A stretch of 64,000 bases of DNA from Lachnospiraceae bacterium (GCA_017408735.1 JAFQUB010000056.1:62001-126000), one strand, 5' to 3'. Counted from the first letter of the stretch, positions 1-8,283 are shown. Translations and numbers: made by a program. The notes: generated by a model not told the origin, from the letters alone.

Positions 1-157
1 TACAACAGGAACAGTCCTGTTCCAAAATAATATCCAAAAGAAGCAGTCTTTGTTTCGTAATTCTACATCCACGTTCTTTTAACTGCTTTATTACCAGTTC
101 TTTCTGCATCTGTGTCCGTTGATAACGTTCTGTCTCATGTCTCTTTTCTTTCTTCAC
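1..157 (-). CDS. Fur-family metal/peroxide regulator, N-terminal part (runs off the window)
   Basis: A leftward reading frame starts at GTG (155-157), seven bases after a perfect AGGAGG (complement 165-170), and stays open to the window edge, so only about 52 N-terminal residues are visible. The stretch LKERGCRITKQRLLLLDIIL is the first winged-helix segment of Fur/PerR/Zur proteins (compare the usual LRxxGxRxTxQRxxIL). It is followed by DCSCC, unusual for a Fur core and possibly a lineage-specific metal site. The metal ligands and dimer domain lie outside the window, so Fur, Zur and PerR cannot be told apart. It is driven by a consensus promoter (286-314) and is divergent from a DtxR-family gene, so two metal regulators sit back to back. 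Confidence 0.75.
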   Translation of the reverse strand, partial: MKKEKRHETERYQRTQMQKELVIKQLKERGCRITKQRLLLLDIILEQDCSCC

Positions 158-281
158 ATTGTAGCCTCCTTATCTATGACAATATTCCCCACAATGCTTA
201 CATTTTCTCTCCCTCAACCATTACCCATTAGCAACTCAGCAAATTCTTTACTTTATAAGTCTTTTCGCTTCCTTTTCTATT

Positions 282-314
282 AGTTAGTATACGCTAACTC
301 CATTTTGTTGTCAA
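282..314 (-). promoter_or_regulatory. Promoter of the Fur-family gene with a dyad operator over its -10
   Basis: On the minus strand TTGACA (complement 309-314), a 17-bp spacer and TATACT (complement 286-291) form a near-consensus sigma-A promoter. A perfect dyad AGTTAG-N6-CTAACT at 282-299 covers the -10 box. It resembles half of the IdeR/DtxR consensus (TTAGGTTAG..CTAACCTAA). The 12-mer CGCTAACTCCAT at 292-303 recurs exactly at 4981-4992 by the apbE promoter. That this is a binding site for the neighbouring DtxR-family protein is inference. Confidence 0.6.
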
Positions 315-340
315 TAACTCTTTTCAGTTTTCAGAAAAAT

Positions 341-369
341 TTGTGTCTTTCGCTCTTTTATGTTATACT
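341..369 (+). promoter_or_regulatory. Promoter of the DtxR-family gene
   Basis: TTGTGT at 341-346 and TATACT at 364-369 are separated by exactly 17 bp and lie about 40 bp ahead of the ATG at 407. The dyad at 282-299 is well upstream of this promoter and is more likely to act on the divergent Fur-family gene. Confidence 0.55.
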
Positions 370-406
370 TATCTATATTAACGTATTTTATAGATGAGGT
401 GTGATT

Positions 407-769
407 ATGCATATAAACGAATCAGCAGAAAATTATTTAGAAACAATTTTAATGTTAAGCACAAAACTGCCTGTAGTGCGTTCTGTGGATATCGCCAATG
501 AATTAGGATTTAAAAAATCAAGTGTCAGTATTGCTATGAAGAATCTTCGTGAAAAGGGGCATATTATTGTAAGTGATGCCGGCTTTATTACTCTTACAGA
601 AACCGGAAAAGCAATTGCAGAAATGATTTATGAAAGACATGAATTTCTTTCTTCCTGGCTTATGGAACTGGGGGTAGATGAAGCGATTGCTTCGGAAGAT
701 GCCTGCAAGATAGAGCATGTAATCAGCACAGAAAGTTTTCAGGCCATTAAAAAATATGCCGAAAAATAA
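407..769 (+). CDS. DtxR/MntR-family metal-dependent transcriptional regulator (short)
   Basis: A 120-aa protein starting at ATG 407, preceded by GAGGT at 396-400; a GTG six bases upstream lacks its own spacing. Residues about 1-60 form the DtxR winged helix (ENYLETILML, VRSVDIANELGFKKSSVSIAMKNLREKG). A dimerisation/metal helix pair follows (YERHEFLSSWLMELGV, EDACKIEHVIS), with the E..H and E-H metal ligands expected of MntR/IdeR. It lacks the FeoA-like SH3 domain, and at 120 aa is slightly shorter than MntR (about 140 aa). The protein should be cytosolic and sense Fe or Mn. Iron control of the downstream electron-transfer operon is suggested by a shared sequence motif but not shown. Confidence 0.8.
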   Translation: MHINESAENYLETILMLSTKLPVVRSVDIANELGFKKSSVSIAMKNLREKGHIIVSDAGFITLTETGKAIAEMIYERHEFLSSWLMELGVDEAIASEDACKIEHVISTESFQAIKKYAEK

Positions 770-776
770 AATTGCG

Positions 777-814
777 AAAAGTCCGGATGCAAAAAACGCA
801 TCCGGACTTTTCCT
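777..814. terminator. Bidirectional intrinsic terminator
   Basis: The stem AAAAGTCCGGATGC / GCATCCGGACTTTT with a six-base loop lies between two convergent genes. It carries a T stretch on both strands, so it can end the DtxR-family gene and the electron-transfer operon. Confidence 0.85.
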
Positions 815-828
815 TTTCTCTATTCACT

Positions 829-1680
829 TTACCATCGGGTTAAATCTAAATACATACATAGCAAAAACAGTACTACTGCTTTCACCAGAATAACCCAGAT
901 TTCATTTCCTTTTATTTTACCAAAACCGGTACTGATATTTTCTTTCGGACAATTTTCCAGACATTGATTACATTGAATGCATTCTCCTGAGTCCACAGAA
1001 TCTCCATCAATCTTCAGATGCACCGGACACTGTCTTTCACAGGCAGAACAGCCCGGAAAACAATTTTCCCTGTTTCTTCGATATAAACTTCTCGGTAATA
1101 TTGGCAGTAAAGTAAAAATTCCTCCCATAGGACAAAGATATTTACAAAAGAAACGTTCTTCCCACGCCATTCCTATCATAATAAAAGCTAACAGGATAAC
1201 TCCTATAAGATATTCCTTACCAGGAATACGCAGGGACGTTAACATCGAGAAAACATCCCACGGACTACTTCCTCTGAAACGATCGTAAATTCCAAACATA
1301 CATGCAAATAAAACTCCTGCCAAAACAACATATTTCACATTTTTCAACAGATGACTAACGGTTTCCGGCAGTTTAGGAAGTTTCTTTTTTATCTTCTTCT
1401 GAATACCGGAAGATATCATGAATATGATATCTCCAAGGGTTCCAAATGCACATGCATATCCGCAAAAGAAACGTCCGAATATAATTGTAAACAGACCAAT
1501 CGCCAGTAACGTTTTTAGAAAAGCACTCAACTCTACCAGCTCTCCTGCTGCAAACTGGGTAACTATGTATTTTGCTCCTGCAAACGCTGATGTAAACACT
1601 GCTGGCGCAACAAGTAAAAAGAGAATTTGTATGCCTAAACGAATTCCTTTTTGTATTTTCTTTCGTTTTTTTCTATCCAT
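829..1680 (-). CDS. Membrane 4Fe-4S ferredoxin protein (NapH/NosR-C-terminal type)
   Basis: A 283-aa polytopic membrane protein. ATG at 1680 has AAGGA seven bases upstream; a GTG at 1716 would extend it by 12 residues with a weak site. It shows about five to six hydrophobic segments, two CxxxC signatures of the Fer4_5 type (CGYACAFG near residue 75 and CKYLCPMGG near 180), and a C-terminal double 4Fe-4S domain (CFPGCSACERQCP and CIQCNQCLENCP). Proteins of this architecture (NapH, NosR C-terminus, CcoG-like) pass electrons between the cytosolic face or quinone pool and extracytosolic cofactors. As the last gene of the apbE/FMN-protein operon it is the likely electron entry point for the flavoproteins. 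There is no ndh2-type dehydrogenase nearby, so the donor is unknown. Confidence 0.75.
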   Translation of the reverse strand: MDRKKRKKIQKGIRLGIQILFLLVAPAVFTSAFAGAKYIVTQFAAGELVELSAFLKTLLAIGLFTIIFGRFFCGYACAFGTLGDIIFMISSGIQKKIKKKLPKLPETVSHLLKNVKYVVLAGVLFACMFGIYDRFRGSSPWDVFSMLTSLRIPGKEYLIGVILLAFIMIGMAWEERFFCKYLCPMGGIFTLLPILPRSLYRRNRENCFPGCSACERQCPVHLKIDGDSVDSGECIQCNQCLENCPKENISTGFGKIKGNEIWVILVKAVVLFLLCMYLDLTRW

Positions 1681-1708
1681 TTTCCAATCCTTTCTTTCCC
1701 CTGACAAA

Positions 1709-2227
1709 TTACTCACCCTCAGCTTCCTGCAAAGCCGCTGCTACTGCTGCTTTGATTCCATTGGAACTAAAGGTGGCTCCGGAAACTGCATCTACTTCTG
1801 AGGACTGTGTTTCCAACATAGCATCAATAACCCCTACTGCCATATTTACATAAGCTTCATCATCATTTCCATAATCCAGGACCTCAATATTTGCAATCAC
1901 ACCATTTTCAATAGTTACTTCCACCAGAATATTTCCTGCAAATCCGGCTCCTTCTCCCTGATATACTCCATCTTTCCATTTTGACTGTGGAACCGATGCC
2001 GAAATTTCTTGAGCCGCACTTTTATCTCCATACTGTTTTACTAAATTATCCAGACTGCTTTCCAATTCTGTCAGCTGTTTTTCTGCCATATCTGCTCTTG
2101 TTTCCTGGAACTTTAAGGTTTCCGTTGTTTCCCATAAAGAAAGATTTAAATTGTAAATATATATAACTGCAACTATTGCAATCAGATTAATTACTTTTAT
2201 TTTAAAATGGGTATTTTCTCCTAACAT
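1709..2227 (-). CDS. Membrane-anchored FMN-binding domain protein
   Basis: A 172-aa protein with one N-terminal membrane helix (about residues 9-27), a short coiled coil (about 40-65) and one FMN_bind domain (about 84-170). The covalent-flavin motif SGATFSS near residue 150 is the type in which ApbE links FMN to the Thr. The downstream 4Fe-4S gene follows almost directly, and the multi-FMN protein ends 9 bases upstream, so they are translationally linked. The likely role is to relay electrons from the membrane Fe-S protein to the tetra-flavin protein outside the membrane. RnfG or NqrC are distant alternatives, but no rnf or nqr neighbours are present. Confidence 0.85.
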   Translation of the reverse strand: MLGENTHFKIKVINLIAIVAVIYIYNLNLSLWETTETLKFQETRADMAEKQLTELESSLDNLVKQYGDKSAAQEISASVPQSKWKDGVYQGEGAGFAGNILVEVTIENGVIANIEVLDYGNDDEAYVNMAVGVIDAMLETQSSEVDAVSGATFSSNGIKAAVAAALQEAEGE

Positions 2228-2236
2228 AAGTATCTC

Positions 2237-3856
2237 CTATTCTTTCGCCTGCTCTAATGCTTTTTTCACGGCATTGATAATTCCTTCTGAACTGTAAGTA
2301 GCTCCACTAACTACATCAATTCCTTCTGCTGTCTGCTTTTTAAAGATCTGGGATGTTACTCCGTTATAAGCATCCCAGAAGAATTCATCATCATCCTGAT
2401 ACTCTTTTATATTGATTTTTGAAATATTTCCATTTTGTATTAAAACTTCTACCACCACATTGCCATTAAATCCTACAGCTTTTGCCTGATATGACCCATC
2501 ACGATACTTTTTCGTACCATCCTCTCCACCTGGCGTTGGCTCCGGTGAATCAGTAGGTGTTGGTTCAGGTCTTGGAGTCGGTGACGGAAGTACCTCTACT
2601 TCTTCCTTGTTAATTTCTTCACTGCTTCCCGCTTTTTTTAGTGCATCTTTTACTGAATTTATAATTCCGTTGGAACTATATGTAGCTCCGGTTACCACAT
2701 CAATTCCTTCTGCTGTCTGTTTCTTTATAATAGCATCTACCAGTGTCATTGCTTTTTTCAAAAAGGATTCATCATCTTTGGATTCAATGGTAATATTATT
2801 AATTTTTTTATTTTTAATGGTAACAGTCGCCTGCATATCTCCACGGAATCCCTTTGCTGTTCCTGTATAAACACCATCCTGATATCCGGTAGTTTCTTCT
2901 GTTTGTGTTCCAGTCTCATTTTTTCCCTGATTCTTTTCTGTAAATCCCTTATCTACCTTTTCGCCAGAATCCTTCTTTGCCTGGGAAAGAGCATTCTGAA
3001 TGGCTGATATAATACCATTGGAAGTATATGTAGCTCCGCTGACAGTGTCTACATTCGGGCTTTGCTTTTCTAAAACTTTTTCAATCAGAGTTTTTGCTCT
3101 TGTCAGGTAACTTCCATCTTCTCCACCGGCACTTTCTACTGTAATTTCTGTAATTTTGCCGTCGTTAATCACTACTTTTACCTGTACTTGACCACCAAAA
3201 CCTGTTCCTGTTCCGTAATATACGCCATCTTTATACTCAGAATCTTCAAATTCTGGAACAGTCGTTGGTGCCGGCTTTCCTCTCTGGGGAGCAATCTCAG
3301 AAGTATCTTCCACTCCTTCCAGGGCATTTCTTACTGCTGCAATAATACCTTTAGAGCTGTAAGTTGCTCCGCTGACAGTATCTACATCTATCGTCTGATA
3401 CTGTAAAATAGATTCTATCACTCCTTTTGCCTTGGCAACAAATGGAGCATCATCTGCTTCTACCTCAGTTACTTCAATTGATAGAATCTTACTGTCTTCT
3501 ACTACAACTTTAACTTTAATATGTCCTGCAAATCCTACTCCAACGCCTTCATAAGTTCCATCTAAAAATGATTGTGCTTCTCCGTGCTTAGAACCTTTTT
3601 TATCCTTCTGCGCTGTTTTTCCCTTTACGGAAGAAACTTTTGTTTTTCCGGAACTCCCAGTGCTTTCCTGTGCTTGTGCCTGTGCTTTTAGTACTTCTTC
3701 CACTTTTGAAATATCATAACCATCCAATTCTACGGTTGTGGTTGCAGATACTCTGTCACTGCCCGCAAAAACTGCCCCACCTGCCATTAAAAAGCATGGC
3801 AAAAGATAGCATCCGGTTCTTACCTTAGAGAATGTTTTTTTTATTTTTTCTTTCAT
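2237..3856 (-). CDS. Secreted protein with four FMN-binding domains (multi-flavinylated electron carrier)
   Basis: A 539-aa protein starting at ATG 3856. An N-terminal signal sequence (positively charged, hydrophobic, then AVFAGS) is followed by four FMN_bind domains of about 85 residues. Each ends in the ApbE target motif: VSGATYSS, VSGATYTS, VTGATYSS, VSGATYSS. Linkers are low complexity and charged, and one is Pro/Thr rich (SPTPRPEPTPTDSPEPTP). Listeria PplA carries two such domains, so this protein could hold twice as many flavins. No lipobox or LPXTG motif is evident, so retention at the surface is unclear (the signal may act as an anchor). It lies directly after apbE, which would load the flavins. 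A role as a flavin wire to an extracellular acceptor is inferred. Confidence 0.85.
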   Translation of the reverse strand: MKEKIKKTFSKVRTGCYLLPCFLMAGGAVFAGSDRVSATTTVELDGYDISKVEEVLKAQAQAQESTGSSGKTKVSSVKGKTAQKDKKGSKHGEAQSFLDGTYEGVGVGFAGHIKVKVVVEDSKILSIEVTEVEADDAPFVAKAKGVIESILQYQTIDVDTVSGATYSSKGIIAAVRNALEGVEDTSEIAPQRGKPAPTTVPEFEDSEYKDGVYYGTGTGFGGQVQVKVVINDGKITEITVESAGGEDGSYLTRAKTLIEKVLEKQSPNVDTVSGATYTSNGIISAIQNALSQAKKDSGEKVDKGFTEKNQGKNETGTQTEETTGYQDGVYTGTAKGFRGDMQATVTIKNKKINNITIESKDDESFLKKAMTLVDAIIKKQTAEGIDVVTGATYSSNGIINSVKDALKKAGSSEEINKEEVEVLPSPTPRPEPTPTDSPEPTPGGEDGTKKYRDGSYQAKAVGFNGNVVVEVLIQNGNISKINIKEYQDDDEFFWDAYNGVTSQIFKKQTAEGIDVVSGATYSSEGIINAVKKALEQAKE

Positions 3857-3880
3857 AATCCCATACAATCCTTTACTATA

Positions 3881-4951
3881 TTATTTTTTCAATTCCTGCA
3901 AATGATATATTTGTTCTTCTGTAATCTGAAATTTGTCTTGTAATCCTTCGCTTACATAAACATTATAATTTTTGTCAATAAAAACCGCTTCTGCCTGATA
4001 TTTTTCAATCAATTCCATTCCTTCTTCAAGTCCCAATACAAAACATGCTGTAGAAAGACCGTCACTTAACAAACCATTTTTTGTTACTATGGTAACGGAA
4101 ATAAGCCCACTTTCTGCCGGATACCCGGTTTTCGGATCTAAAATATGGTGATAGCGCACACCATCCTGCTCAAAATATTTTTCATAATCCCCGGAAGTAG
4201 AAACGTAATTTTCCCCTTCCAAAGCTAATACACCCATATAACTTTCACCGGAATGCAATGGATCTGTAACTGCCACACTCCATGGACTGCCATCTTCTTT
4301 CTCTCCATAAGTAAGAATACTTCCTCCTACAGAAATCACTGCTCCGGTAACTTCTGTCTGCTGCTTTAAAAGTTCTTTTGCTTCGTCACAGCCAATTCCT
4401 TTTCCTACTGCGCCCAAATCAATGCTGGTATTTTCTATTAACTGCACCTTTTGATTGCTGCATGTCACATTTTTATACCCTTCACTTCTTAAAAGAGCAT
4501 TGATTTCTTCCTGGCTTGGAACTTTGGGATTTTCTCCATCAATATCCCATAATCTGGACAGTTCACCAATCGTAGGATCCAAAGCACCATTGCTCTTTTG
4601 GGCAATTTCCAGTGTCTGTGTAAGATATTCTTCCATTTTCCCTGTAATTTCAGTCCCTTCCGAATTTCCTGCACTTTCATTCACACAGGCAATTTCTGAT
4701 TCCGACTCCCTCCAGGAAATGTAATTTTTCTCGATCTCCTTTAATCTGGAAAAGATGCTTGTTGCAGCTTCTACGCCTTCTTCCTGACCTGTAGTATAAA
4801 TATTTGCTGAAACAATAGTGCCCATGGCAATATCACTCTGACTGACCGCCTGAACCGGTCCTTCTTCCTTTTTCCGGCATTGACAAAATAGCAACAATAC
4901 CAGAATCAGAACCAGCATCAGCAAAACCTTATTTTTGCATTTCTTTTTCAT
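3881..4951 (-). CDS. apbE: ApbE-family FAD:protein FMN transferase
   Basis: A 356-aa protein with an N-terminal hydrophobic signal ending in a Cys-containing stretch (LLFCQC) consistent with a lipoprotein. The ApbE fold follows: SDIAMGTIVSANIY near the N-terminus, the NTSIDLGAVGKGIGCDEA motif near residue 170, the GGSILTYG segment, HHILDPKTGYPAESG, and SDGLSTACFVLG near the C-terminus. ApbE uses FAD and a divalent metal to attach FMN to Thr/Ser of FMN_bind domains outside the membrane. It is the first gene of the leftward operon, immediately before the five flavinylation sites encoded by the next two genes. It corresponds to FmnB of Listeria EET loci. Confidence 0.9.
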   Translation of the reverse strand: MKKKCKNKVLLMLVLILVLLLFCQCRKKEEGPVQAVSQSDIAMGTIVSANIYTTGQEEGVEAATSIFSRLKEIEKNYISWRESESEIACVNESAGNSEGTEITGKMEEYLTQTLEIAQKSNGALDPTIGELSRLWDIDGENPKVPSQEEINALLRSEGYKNVTCSNQKVQLIENTSIDLGAVGKGIGCDEAKELLKQQTEVTGAVISVGGSILTYGEKEDGSPWSVAVTDPLHSGESYMGVLALEGENYVSTSGDYEKYFEQDGVRYHHILDPKTGYPAESGLISVTIVTKNGLLSDGLSTACFVLGLEEGMELIEKYQAEAVFIDKNYNVYVSEGLQDKFQITEEQIYHLQELKK

Positions 4952-4976
4952 GTTCTTTTCTCCTAACTTCTGTTTA

Positions 4977-5026
4977 AGTTCGCTAACTCCATGTCATATT
5001 CTAGCTTTCCGCCTATTATATTGCAA
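4977..5026 (-). promoter_or_regulatory. Promoter and candidate metal-responsive operator of the apbE operon
   Basis: On the minus strand TTGCAA (5021-5026), a 17-bp spacer and TAGAAT (complement 4998-5003) make a plausible promoter. Just downstream lies AGTT-CGCT-AACT (4977-4988), a short dyad within the 12-mer CGCTAACTCCAT (4981-4992) that is identical to 292-303 in the fur/dtxR region. Position over the start site suggests repression. Which regulator binds is not known. Confidence 0.5.
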
Positions 5027-5066
5027 GATTTGTAAATGAGATTTTTTTTCAATAACCTTTGATTTA

Positions 5067-5095
5067 TTGCTTTTCTTTCTGCACTTTGCTAAAAT
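5067..5095 (+). promoter_or_regulatory. Promoter of the eetA-eetB pair
   Basis: TTGCTT (5067-5072), a 17-bp spacer and TAAAAT (5090-5095) with an extended TGC just before the -10 lie about 40 bp ahead of the EetA-like start. It is divergent from the apbE promoter. Confidence 0.5.
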
Positions 5096-5133
5096 ACGCC
5101 TTGAAATTGTATAAAGGAAGGATGAAACTTATC

Positions 5134-5541
5134 ATGAAAAAAGATTTTGCTGGAAACATACTTAAGATTACTATTGGCGTTATTTTTGTAATTTCCCTTA
5201 TTGTGGTAATTCGACAGTTTTTCTTTTCCACTTCGGGAACCTATGCTTTGATTTATCAGGATAATGTTCTATTACATAAAATAGATTTGACAAAAACCTC
5301 TGAATCCATGGAATTTACGATTGATTATAATTCTGATACAGTAACAGGCTATAACACCATTTGTGTGAAAGATGGGGCTATTGGAATTGTAGATGCCGAT
5401 TGCCCGGATAAGGTATGCGAACATATGGGAATGACTTCTTCCACACATTTTCCAATTACCTGCCTGCCACATAAATTGGTAATTCAGATTGTGGATGATT
5501 CTGAAGTACCCTCTGATTCACCGGATATCATCAGTCATTAG
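5134..5541 (+). CDS. eetA: NusG domain II-containing membrane protein (EetA-like)
   Basis: A 135-aa protein with one N-terminal membrane helix (about residues 8-28) and an extracytosolic NusG domain II-like fold (about 40-125). A conserved Cys-rich block, DADCPDKVCEHMG and ITCLPHKLV, is typical of this family. ATG 5134 is chosen because AAGGA at 5115-5119 is too close to the ATG at 5122. In Listeria and Lactiplantibacillus, genes of this type (eetA) are adjacent to eetB and needed for flavin-dependent extracellular electron transfer; this assignment is from memory of those loci. The biochemical role is undefined. The three conserved Cys could be redox active. Confidence 0.75.
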   Translation: MKKDFAGNILKITIGVIFVISLIVVIRQFFFSTSGTYALIYQDNVLLHKIDLTKTSESMEFTIDYNSDTVTGYNTICVKDGAIGIVDADCPDKVCEHMGMTSSTHFPITCLPHKLVIQIVDDSEVPSDSPDIISH

Positions 5542-5601
5542 TATCTGAATTTCTGTATTTGTATCTAAAACCATACTATAGAATTGGAAAGGAATACCTA
5601 T

Positions 5602-6138
5602 ATGAAAACCAAACATCTTACTTTACTGGCAATGTACACCACCATTGCCCTGACTATTTTTGTGGTAGAATCCGCCCTGCCTCCTCTGCTTCCCATTCCG
5701 GGAGTAAAGCTGGGACTGGCAAATATTGTTACCCTCTGGCTGCTTTTATGCAGTGACTGGAAGGATGCTCTCTGGGTTTTGATACTACGCATTGTCCTTG
5801 GAAGTATTTTTGCGGGACAGGTTCTTTCTTTTGCCTACAGCCTTTCCGGTGGTCTGCTTTGTCTTGCTGCCATGGCAATTCTCCATCACTTTCTTGGAAA
5901 GAAACAGATTGTGCTTACCAGCATTTTAGGTGCTGTATTTCACAATATCGGGCAGCTGCTTATGGCATTTTTTATTTTGCAGTCGCTCAGTATTATTTCT
6001 TATCTTCCTGTGCTATTTATCAGTGGTATCGCCGCCGGAACTTTCACAGGACTCTGTGCGAAATATACTTATAAACGTATGGGGCGATTGATGCACTTCA
6101 AAAGCGATTCCAATAGAAAAAACGATGTTATAAACTAA
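5602..6138 (+). CDS. eetB: Gx transporter family membrane protein (EetB-like; formerly heptaprenyl diphosphate synthase component I)
   Basis: A 178-aa protein with about five hydrophobic helices and the family stretches PIPGVKLGLANIVTLW and GAVFHNIGQLL. ATG 5602 is preceded by GGAAAGGA eight bases upstream. The fold resembles ECF transporter S components. Members are often annotated as heptaprenyl diphosphate synthase component I because they neighbour prenyl synthases, but here the neighbours are EetA-like, ApbE and FMN-binding genes, matching EET loci. The possible substrate is a quinone or flavin precursor; this is inference. It forms a two-gene unit with the NusG domain II gene (60-bp gap) ending in a strong terminator. 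Confidence 0.75.
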   Translation: MKTKHLTLLAMYTTIALTIFVVESALPPLLPIPGVKLGLANIVTLWLLLCSDWKDALWVLILRIVLGSIFAGQVLSFAYSLSGGLLCLAAMAILHHFLGKKQIVLTSILGAVFHNIGQLLMAFFILQSLSIISYLPVLFISGIAAGTFTGLCAKYTYKRMGRLMHFKSDSNRKNDVIN

Positions 6139-6155
6139 GCTATAACATCGTTTTT
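6119..6155. terminator. Bidirectional intrinsic terminator
   Basis: The stem AAAACGATGTTATA / TATAACATCGTTTT with an eight-base loop is flanked by A and T runs, between the convergent EetB-like gene and the ABC permease. Confidence 0.85.
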
Positions 6156-6162
6156 ATGGTGT

Positions 6163-8283
6163 TTATTTTACTACTTCAATTTCCTGTTCAATTTGCTTAT
6201 TTTTCAAATCCTCTTTCACCCATTCCGGTATCTCTTTGATAAACATGGCACTCTGCGTAGAATCTCCTCTTTCCTTCTCATCCAACTGCACCAAAACCTC
6301 ATAATCACTCTTTATATTATAATCACATGTAAACGCCGTATAATATCCATATTCTCCCAAGCAAATGTGCTTTTGTAATTCCTCAATTTTTTCTGCTTCT
6401 GTGTATGTAATTTCCAGCGTTTCATCCAACATTTGATTATCTAATCTGTAACAGTATATTTTAAGTTCTGTAATGCTTAAATCTTGCAACGATATACATT
6501 TCATTCCTTTTTCTTCCAATTTTTCAATGGTTTTTACAAACGAAGGATATACAACCGCCGTGGCAATATCCCGTCCATTCTTATATTCATCATTTGCAAC
6601 CAGAACAAAGCTCGCAACCGGTACTTGTGTATTCAATTCCTCTGCTGTAGCATTAGAATATTCTTCTTTATAGATTTCAATAAGTTCTTGTCTTTCCTGA
6701 GTACTCATATCCAGATATTTTTCTACATTACCAGACCATTCATCATAATATTTAATCTGAGTTACATCCTTGATATCTGCATGGAACACTCTGGAATTTC
6801 CCTGACGATATTCCTGATTTTCCACCAATTGCAATACATATTTTTTTACTACATCATAATCTACCTCATAAGCTCTATAAACAATTCTACCATCCTTTAG
6901 CGCATATTTCACAGAAACATATGTACTTGCTCTCCTATCCTCCGACTCAAACTTTTTCATTTGCTTCTGGCTCTCAATACAAGCCTTGGTAAAATCCCGA
7001 AGCAATTCCTTATCACTTATTTTCATATGTTCAAATGCATACTCTTCTGCTGAAATATATTTCCCTGTTTCTACATCGTACTCGCTTTCATTATAGGAAT
7101 AATTAATAAAATAACCTAAATTTACTGCTGCATACTCCATCTGTTCCCAGTTAATTTCATAATTATCATACTTCTCTCCTGCAATATCAAACCCAAAGAA
7201 AACCAGCATTGCTATTGCCATTGAAATTATGGCTGACTTCATTCCTGTTTTTATTGCCTTAATGTCCAATTCAAAAACAATCTGAATTACCATATGGGAC
7301 AACACCAATGTGATTACAAAACCTATGATTGCCCAAACAATTGTTTCATTATATCCGACAGACCAGAAGAACAGTGTTCCGGCAACCACTACAGCCGTCA
7401 TGATAAATGTTTTTATCACACCTTTACTTTTTTCAAATGCCATAGATTTTCCGGCACTTTCCGATTTACGTTTGAGATATATCCACAATATTACAGCTAT
7501 CAACAGAGCCGCCGCAATCATACACCCCAAAATCCAAGCTAACGGATTTCCGCTATCTTCTCCCTGCACTACATGAACTAATTTTACATATGCCCCCAAT
7601 GGCGAAAGTACACTACATAATCCTCCTGCTTTTCCATAGGATGCTATATAGCTCATACTAAATTTACCCATCAGCACCGTTGCAAGCCCTGCAATCAGAT
7701 ATCCATAGCCAACCAAAGTACATATTCCACAAATTCCGGCAAATAGATTTCCCGTCAGACATACTGACAGTATCGCTGTGGAATAGCACAATACATAACC
7801 AACAGTATTAACAAAAAATCCCAAAAACGCTGCTGTTACCACCTCCATATTTGCATAACCAAAGGCAGACACGATAGCCAGACCGCTCAGGCAAAATACC
7901 AGATATGGTACCATGTATATAAAAAGTCCGTTGATAAAGCGTACCAAAAACCGCTTCTGTCTGCGTATCGGAAGGCTGTGATAGAAATCAACCTGCTCCT
8001 TCTGATGCAAGTATCCAAACTGACTAAACGCAGCTGCACTTGCCATTAACAAGGTAACAAATATCGTGGTTCTATTTTCTCCTCCAATATAATAGGTTAA
8101 AATATCAATTACTTCCTGGTAAGTATAATTGCCCCCCTTCATGTATTCCGCTACACGCTGCACCTGTATTGCCATCACCATGGTAAAATTAAAAAACATA
8201 ATAATGGTATTCAACAACACTAACCACAGTTTTGATTTTATGTCTTGTCTTAGCAAGCTAGAAAATGAGTTTTTTGATGTCAT
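6163..8283 (-). CDS. ABC transporter permease of a YtrA-controlled system
   Basis: A 706-aa protein. The N-terminal half carries about eight to ten hydrophobic segments. Roughly residues 370-690 form a soluble, probably extracytosolic region rich in Tyr, Glu and Lys. The start codon overlaps the ATPase gene by 26 bp and has GGAGGT eight bases upstream. The order GntR regulator, ATPase, permease matches ytrABC-type operons, which in Bacillus respond to cell-wall antibiotics. The substrate is not evident. The long C-terminal soluble part is not found in the smaller Bacillus YtrC/YtrD permeases. Confidence is good for ABC permease and moderate for the exact subfamily. Confidence 0.8.
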   Translation of the reverse strand: MTSKNSFSSLLRQDIKSKLWLVLLNTIIMFFNFTMVMAIQVQRVAEYMKGGNYTYQEVIDILTYYIGGENRTTIFVTLLMASAAAFSQFGYLHQKEQVDFYHSLPIRRQKRFLVRFINGLFIYMVPYLVFCLSGLAIVSAFGYANMEVVTAAFLGFFVNTVGYVLCYSTAILSVCLTGNLFAGICGICTLVGYGYLIAGLATVLMGKFSMSYIASYGKAGGLCSVLSPLGAYVKLVHVVQGEDSGNPLAWILGCMIAAALLIAVILWIYLKRKSESAGKSMAFEKSKGVIKTFIMTAVVVAGTLFFWSVGYNETIVWAIIGFVITLVLSHMVIQIVFELDIKAIKTGMKSAIISMAIAMLVFFGFDIAGEKYDNYEINWEQMEYAAVNLGYFINYSYNESEYDVETGKYISAEEYAFEHMKISDKELLRDFTKACIESQKQMKKFESEDRRASTYVSVKYALKDGRIVYRAYEVDYDVVKKYVLQLVENQEYRQGNSRVFHADIKDVTQIKYYDEWSGNVEKYLDMSTQERQELIEIYKEEYSNATAEELNTQVPVASFVLVANDEYKNGRDIATAVVYPSFVKTIEKLEEKGMKCISLQDLSITELKIYCYRLDNQMLDETLEITYTEAEKIEELQKHICLGEYGYYTAFTCDYNIKSDYEVLVQLDEKERGDSTQSAMFIKEIPEWVKEDLKNKQIEQEIEVVK

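Noticed and set aside
2237-3856. Four near-repeated segments that could suggest a repeat array or recent DNA duplication
   Set aside because: They are four FMN_bind domains with diverged DNA sequence and variable linkers, that is ordinary protein domain repetition.
829-4951. Rnf or Nqr complex
   Set aside because: RnfG/NqrC-like FMN domains occur, but there are no RnfA-E, RnfB/C or NqrB/D/E/F genes. The tetra-FMN protein, ApbE and EetA/EetB-like neighbours fit an EET-type locus better.
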